Assembly (NCBI GenBank): GCA_914767715.1
Contig: OU612070.1
Span: forward strand, 8,389,501-8,449,500
DNA: 60,000 nucleotides
Origin: Membranipora membranacea
Taxonomy: Eukaryota; Bryozoa; Gymnolaemata; Cheilostomatida; Membraniporidae
Direction of reading: 5' to 3'
Of the stretch, positions 57,901 to 60,000 are shown one piece after another. The notes beneath the pieces were generated by a model. The model had not been told where the DNA came from, did not search any database, and worked only from the letters and a program-made list of their open reading frames with translations. The stretch's first letter is position 1, and each line of letters opens with the position of its first letter. The position numbers and the translations under genes were made by a program.

Positions 57901-60000
57901 TAGGTTATCGAAATTTTGATCTGTATTACGATCCATACATATAAAAATTTGAAATTTAGAAAAAATATTGCTGGCCACCTACTGTAACATGATTCTTGCT
58001 TTTATCAAGGACACGAGAGGCCGGCGAAATTTACCGCAAACCAGTTTTTTACTGTCACATGATATCCTCCTGCTATCCTGATAATCCTTACTAATGGTCT
58101 ATTAGCTTGCTATCAGGTGATTTGGTGTAGATCTTGTAGATCTTGTAGCAATGGTTGGTTTTTACCTCAAATGTCTGGATTTCTAGGAGTAATGGGGTTA
58201 GGTTTCCCTATCTCGTAACATATGGCGCATCGATTATTGCATCTAGTACGCATTTTCCGTGTGATAAACAGATAATTTTGTTATGCCCAAATCATTTCGG
58301 TAACCTCAAATTTCACCCCCTAACTGTTAGAAAAAACGGCCTTGTAAAACCATTGTGCAGCCTCCATAGGCTTCAATCATTATATCACCTTTTCAGTATT
58401 TTGCGACCGGGCATGATAACCTATGTCACGGGTAAGTAGGCCTACATACACCATGTTTCCATGTGAGTTTCGAGGTCGGCCTAGATCGAGCTGAGTTGTC
58501 ACCTCTTGGCTCGATCTCGAAATATGCAGTCTTTCACAAGTTAGAGCTGAGAAAAGAAAATCCGCCGTCGCCGGGATTTGCCTATAAAAAAGTTATGCCA
58601 AATTGTTTTAAGTAGTGCTATTGGTATAAATTGGCAATTCAGACCGAGGGGGTCAAAGCGAATCTACTTGGACTCTCATTGAAAGATAAGATTGTGATTT
58701 GAATGGTATAATGTGTGTTCAATGACCTTGTCTGCTTCATGTGGCATAAGGTATAATTTACCCAATTTGTGAGACAAGTAGAGGTTACAGCAGCTGCAGC
58801 CAGTACGTGTATGGGCTCCTGTATTCTGGCATTATGGATGGGACATTAATAATCTTATGCTATGCTGAAATCTTGTGTGGTTTCATTTCAGGAATTAAGG
58901 TATACACAGCTGGTCATGTCATGCCAAGGGGGTTGTGTGTTAATGAAGCCTTGACATGAGGAAAACAGTCGAAGGGGGGGGGTTATTTTTCGTCAGCTGG
59001 TAGTTTCGATTAAGCACAAGATCGAATCGTGTCCCGACTAAATGTAAACTTGTCATAGTTTCTAAGTTGTTTTATCTCTTGCTCTGGGTTATGTTTCTCA
59101 ATTTTTGAACTGGAAACAACAGCTAACTTTGTGGCCAGAAGGTTAACAACTTTTCCTTGACTGGAAAGTATTACCGGTAGATGTTTGTTGGGGGTCTTCG
59201 AGTAACCGCAAATAGGAACATGCCAGGATGGTACTTTTAACATTTTTACGGAAATTGCTAAGTCTCAGCTTACAATTCTCTGACATACTAATCTATTGAG
59301 TTCACAAGAAAAATGTTTTTAAACCACTGCTGATACAGCATAGCCACCACTCAAAAATTTCAATAGAGAATTGTGGCATCAAAACATCTAGCCAGTAACT
59401 TTGAATTGAGTTAAATGAGCTCTCAAAATTTAGAGAGTATCTTCTTCCCCAGCCATCCACCATTAGTGATGACTAAATGTTGTTGTTGACCAATCCGGTG
59501 CCTTTAAAATCTAGCTGAAATCTAACATTTTTATTAGTGTTGGATCTCAGCTAGATTTTAAAGGTCAACAACCACTTTCGTCATCACTAATGGTGGATGG
59601 CTGGGGAAGAAGATACTCCTCTCATTTTGAGAGCTCATATAACTCCATTCAAAGCTAGATGTTTTGATCCCACAACTCTCTATTTAAATTTTTGACTGGT
59701 GGCTATGCTGGGCAAAGCCCAGCTGTGGCAGCAGTGGTTTAAGCTTGCCACCAAGATTATCGGCTTCCTTCCCCTACCATGATAATAAACTGTATGGTTT
59801 ACATGTTTCAGGGAGGTTCTGCTGAGATAGAACTGACGAAAGGACAAAAGATTCGTCTGTCCACTGATGAGAAATACTTTGATATCGGAGATGAGAAATG
59901 TCTGTACATCGATTATAAGAACATTGTCAAAGTGCTTCCTGTTGGCGGCAAAATCTTCATTGATGATGGGCTCATATCAGTGATCGCTGAGAAGATCGGT
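54904..60000 (+). CDS. Pyruvate kinase, 5' part (exons 1-4)
   Basis: It catalyses phosphoenolpyruvate + ADP to pyruvate + ATP in the cytosol, the last step of glycolysis. Coding exons are 54904-54924, 56358-56523, 57363-57574 and 59812-60000 (continuing past the window). Phases are 0, 1 and 0; all donors are GT and acceptors AG. The ATG follows an in-frame TAA. The protein begins [20 protein letters not shown], then [20 protein letters not shown] and [33 protein letters not shown] (Arg and Asn/Ser of the active and K+ sites) and [16 protein letters not shown]. Exon 4 enters the B domain with [20 protein letters not shown] and DDGLIS. About 196 of the usual 520-550 residues are present. An upstream acceptor (TTGTTTCAG, 54,873) suggests a non-coding first exon. 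Introns 1 and 3 each hold a foldback element. Confidence 0.95.
55078..56327. mobile_element. Foldback element, 1.25 kb, in pyruvate kinase intron 1
   Basis: The ends are TAGTCCAGTGGC and GCCACTGGACTA, with a TAC duplication outside each. Inner arm pairs include CGCAATGGTAATATTGTACC with GGTACATCATCACCATTGCG (imperfect), and CATAATTAGTGGATCTACA with TGTAGATCCACTAATTATAA. Close to the centre, TCTGATTTTTTTATGGTG matches CACCATAAAAAAATCAGA. The whole element is thus nearly one long hairpin centred near 55,620-55,700. Its right end is only 31 bases from the exon 2 acceptor. Confidence 0.88.
56524..57362. other. Pyruvate kinase intron 2
   Basis: It is non-coding and AT-rich. A short hairpin (AGAGACTATAGAT..ATCTATAGTCTCTG) lies near 57,100-57,155. 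Nothing else is recognisable. Confidence 0.6.
57575..59811. other. Pyruvate kinase intron 3
   Basis: A 2.2-kb intron with a foldback element near its 3' end and no other recognisable feature. The short open frames at 58,155-58,439 and 59,010-59,243 show no domain. Confidence 0.6.
59319..59742. mobile_element. Foldback MITE, 424 bp, in pyruvate kinase intron 3
   Basis: The ends are TTAAACCACTGCTG and CAGCAGTGGTTTAA. Arms of about 190 bases match with few changes (CATCTAGC..AACTTTGAATTGAG against CTCCATTCAAAGCTAGATG; CCCCAGCCATCCACCATTAG against its complement) around a loop near 59,528-59,540. It ends 69 bases before exon 4. Confidence 0.88.

Overview
This is metazoan nuclear DNA. The genes are split into many short exons with GT-AG introns. 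Dispersed retroelements, tRNA-derived SINEs and hairpin (foldback) transposons are abundant, and coding density is low. A gap-junction (innexin) gene and a BOK-like BCL-2 gene mark it as animal. The innexin argues against sponges and placozoans and fits a cnidarian, ctenophore or protostome, or possibly a basal chordate. I cannot name the species from the sequence.

Layout. 1-8.4 kb is repeat-rich. It holds a minus-strand LINE fragment, the 3' half (exons 7-10) of a plus-strand POT/SLC15-like transporter copy whose last exon is split by a 1,860-bp LTR element with identical LTRs, and two LINE fragments. 8.5-9.8 kb carries a truncated copy of a PAN/apple-domain receptor gene. 12.9-20.5 kb holds, on the minus strand, a complete ten-exon POT/SLC15-like transporter gene. 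I assembled its exons by hand; their phases match and they sum to 563 codons. 23.1-29.3 kb holds the longer copy of the receptor gene: signal peptide, PAN domains, extracellular beta-rich domains, one transmembrane segment and a tyrosine-containing tail. It carries three in-frame TAG codons. 36.3-39.3 kb (minus) is a complete six-exon innexin gene of 363 codons. 41.0-47.9 kb (minus) is a complete four-exon BOK-like apoptosis regulator of 236 codons, whose first intron contains a 3-kb foldback element. 54.9-60.0 kb (plus) is the 5' part of a pyruvate kinase gene, cut by the window edge.

Two local duplications shape the window. The transporter is duplicated in inverted orientation and the receptor gene in direct orientation, and the two are interleaved. 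A SINE present in the same intron of both transporter copies predates that duplication. The foldback element (minus copy) and the LTR element (plus copy) came later.

The genes do not form a pathway. Transport, cell-surface recognition, cell-cell coupling, apoptosis and glycolysis sit side by side, as is usual in animal genomes. The most unusual material is (1) the receptor copy with three TAG codons, one at a Trp codon of its paralogue; (2) the BOK-like protein lacking the Gly-Asp of BH3; (3) the POT-family member lacking the proton-coupling glutamates of helix 1; and (4) the density of long perfect hairpins.
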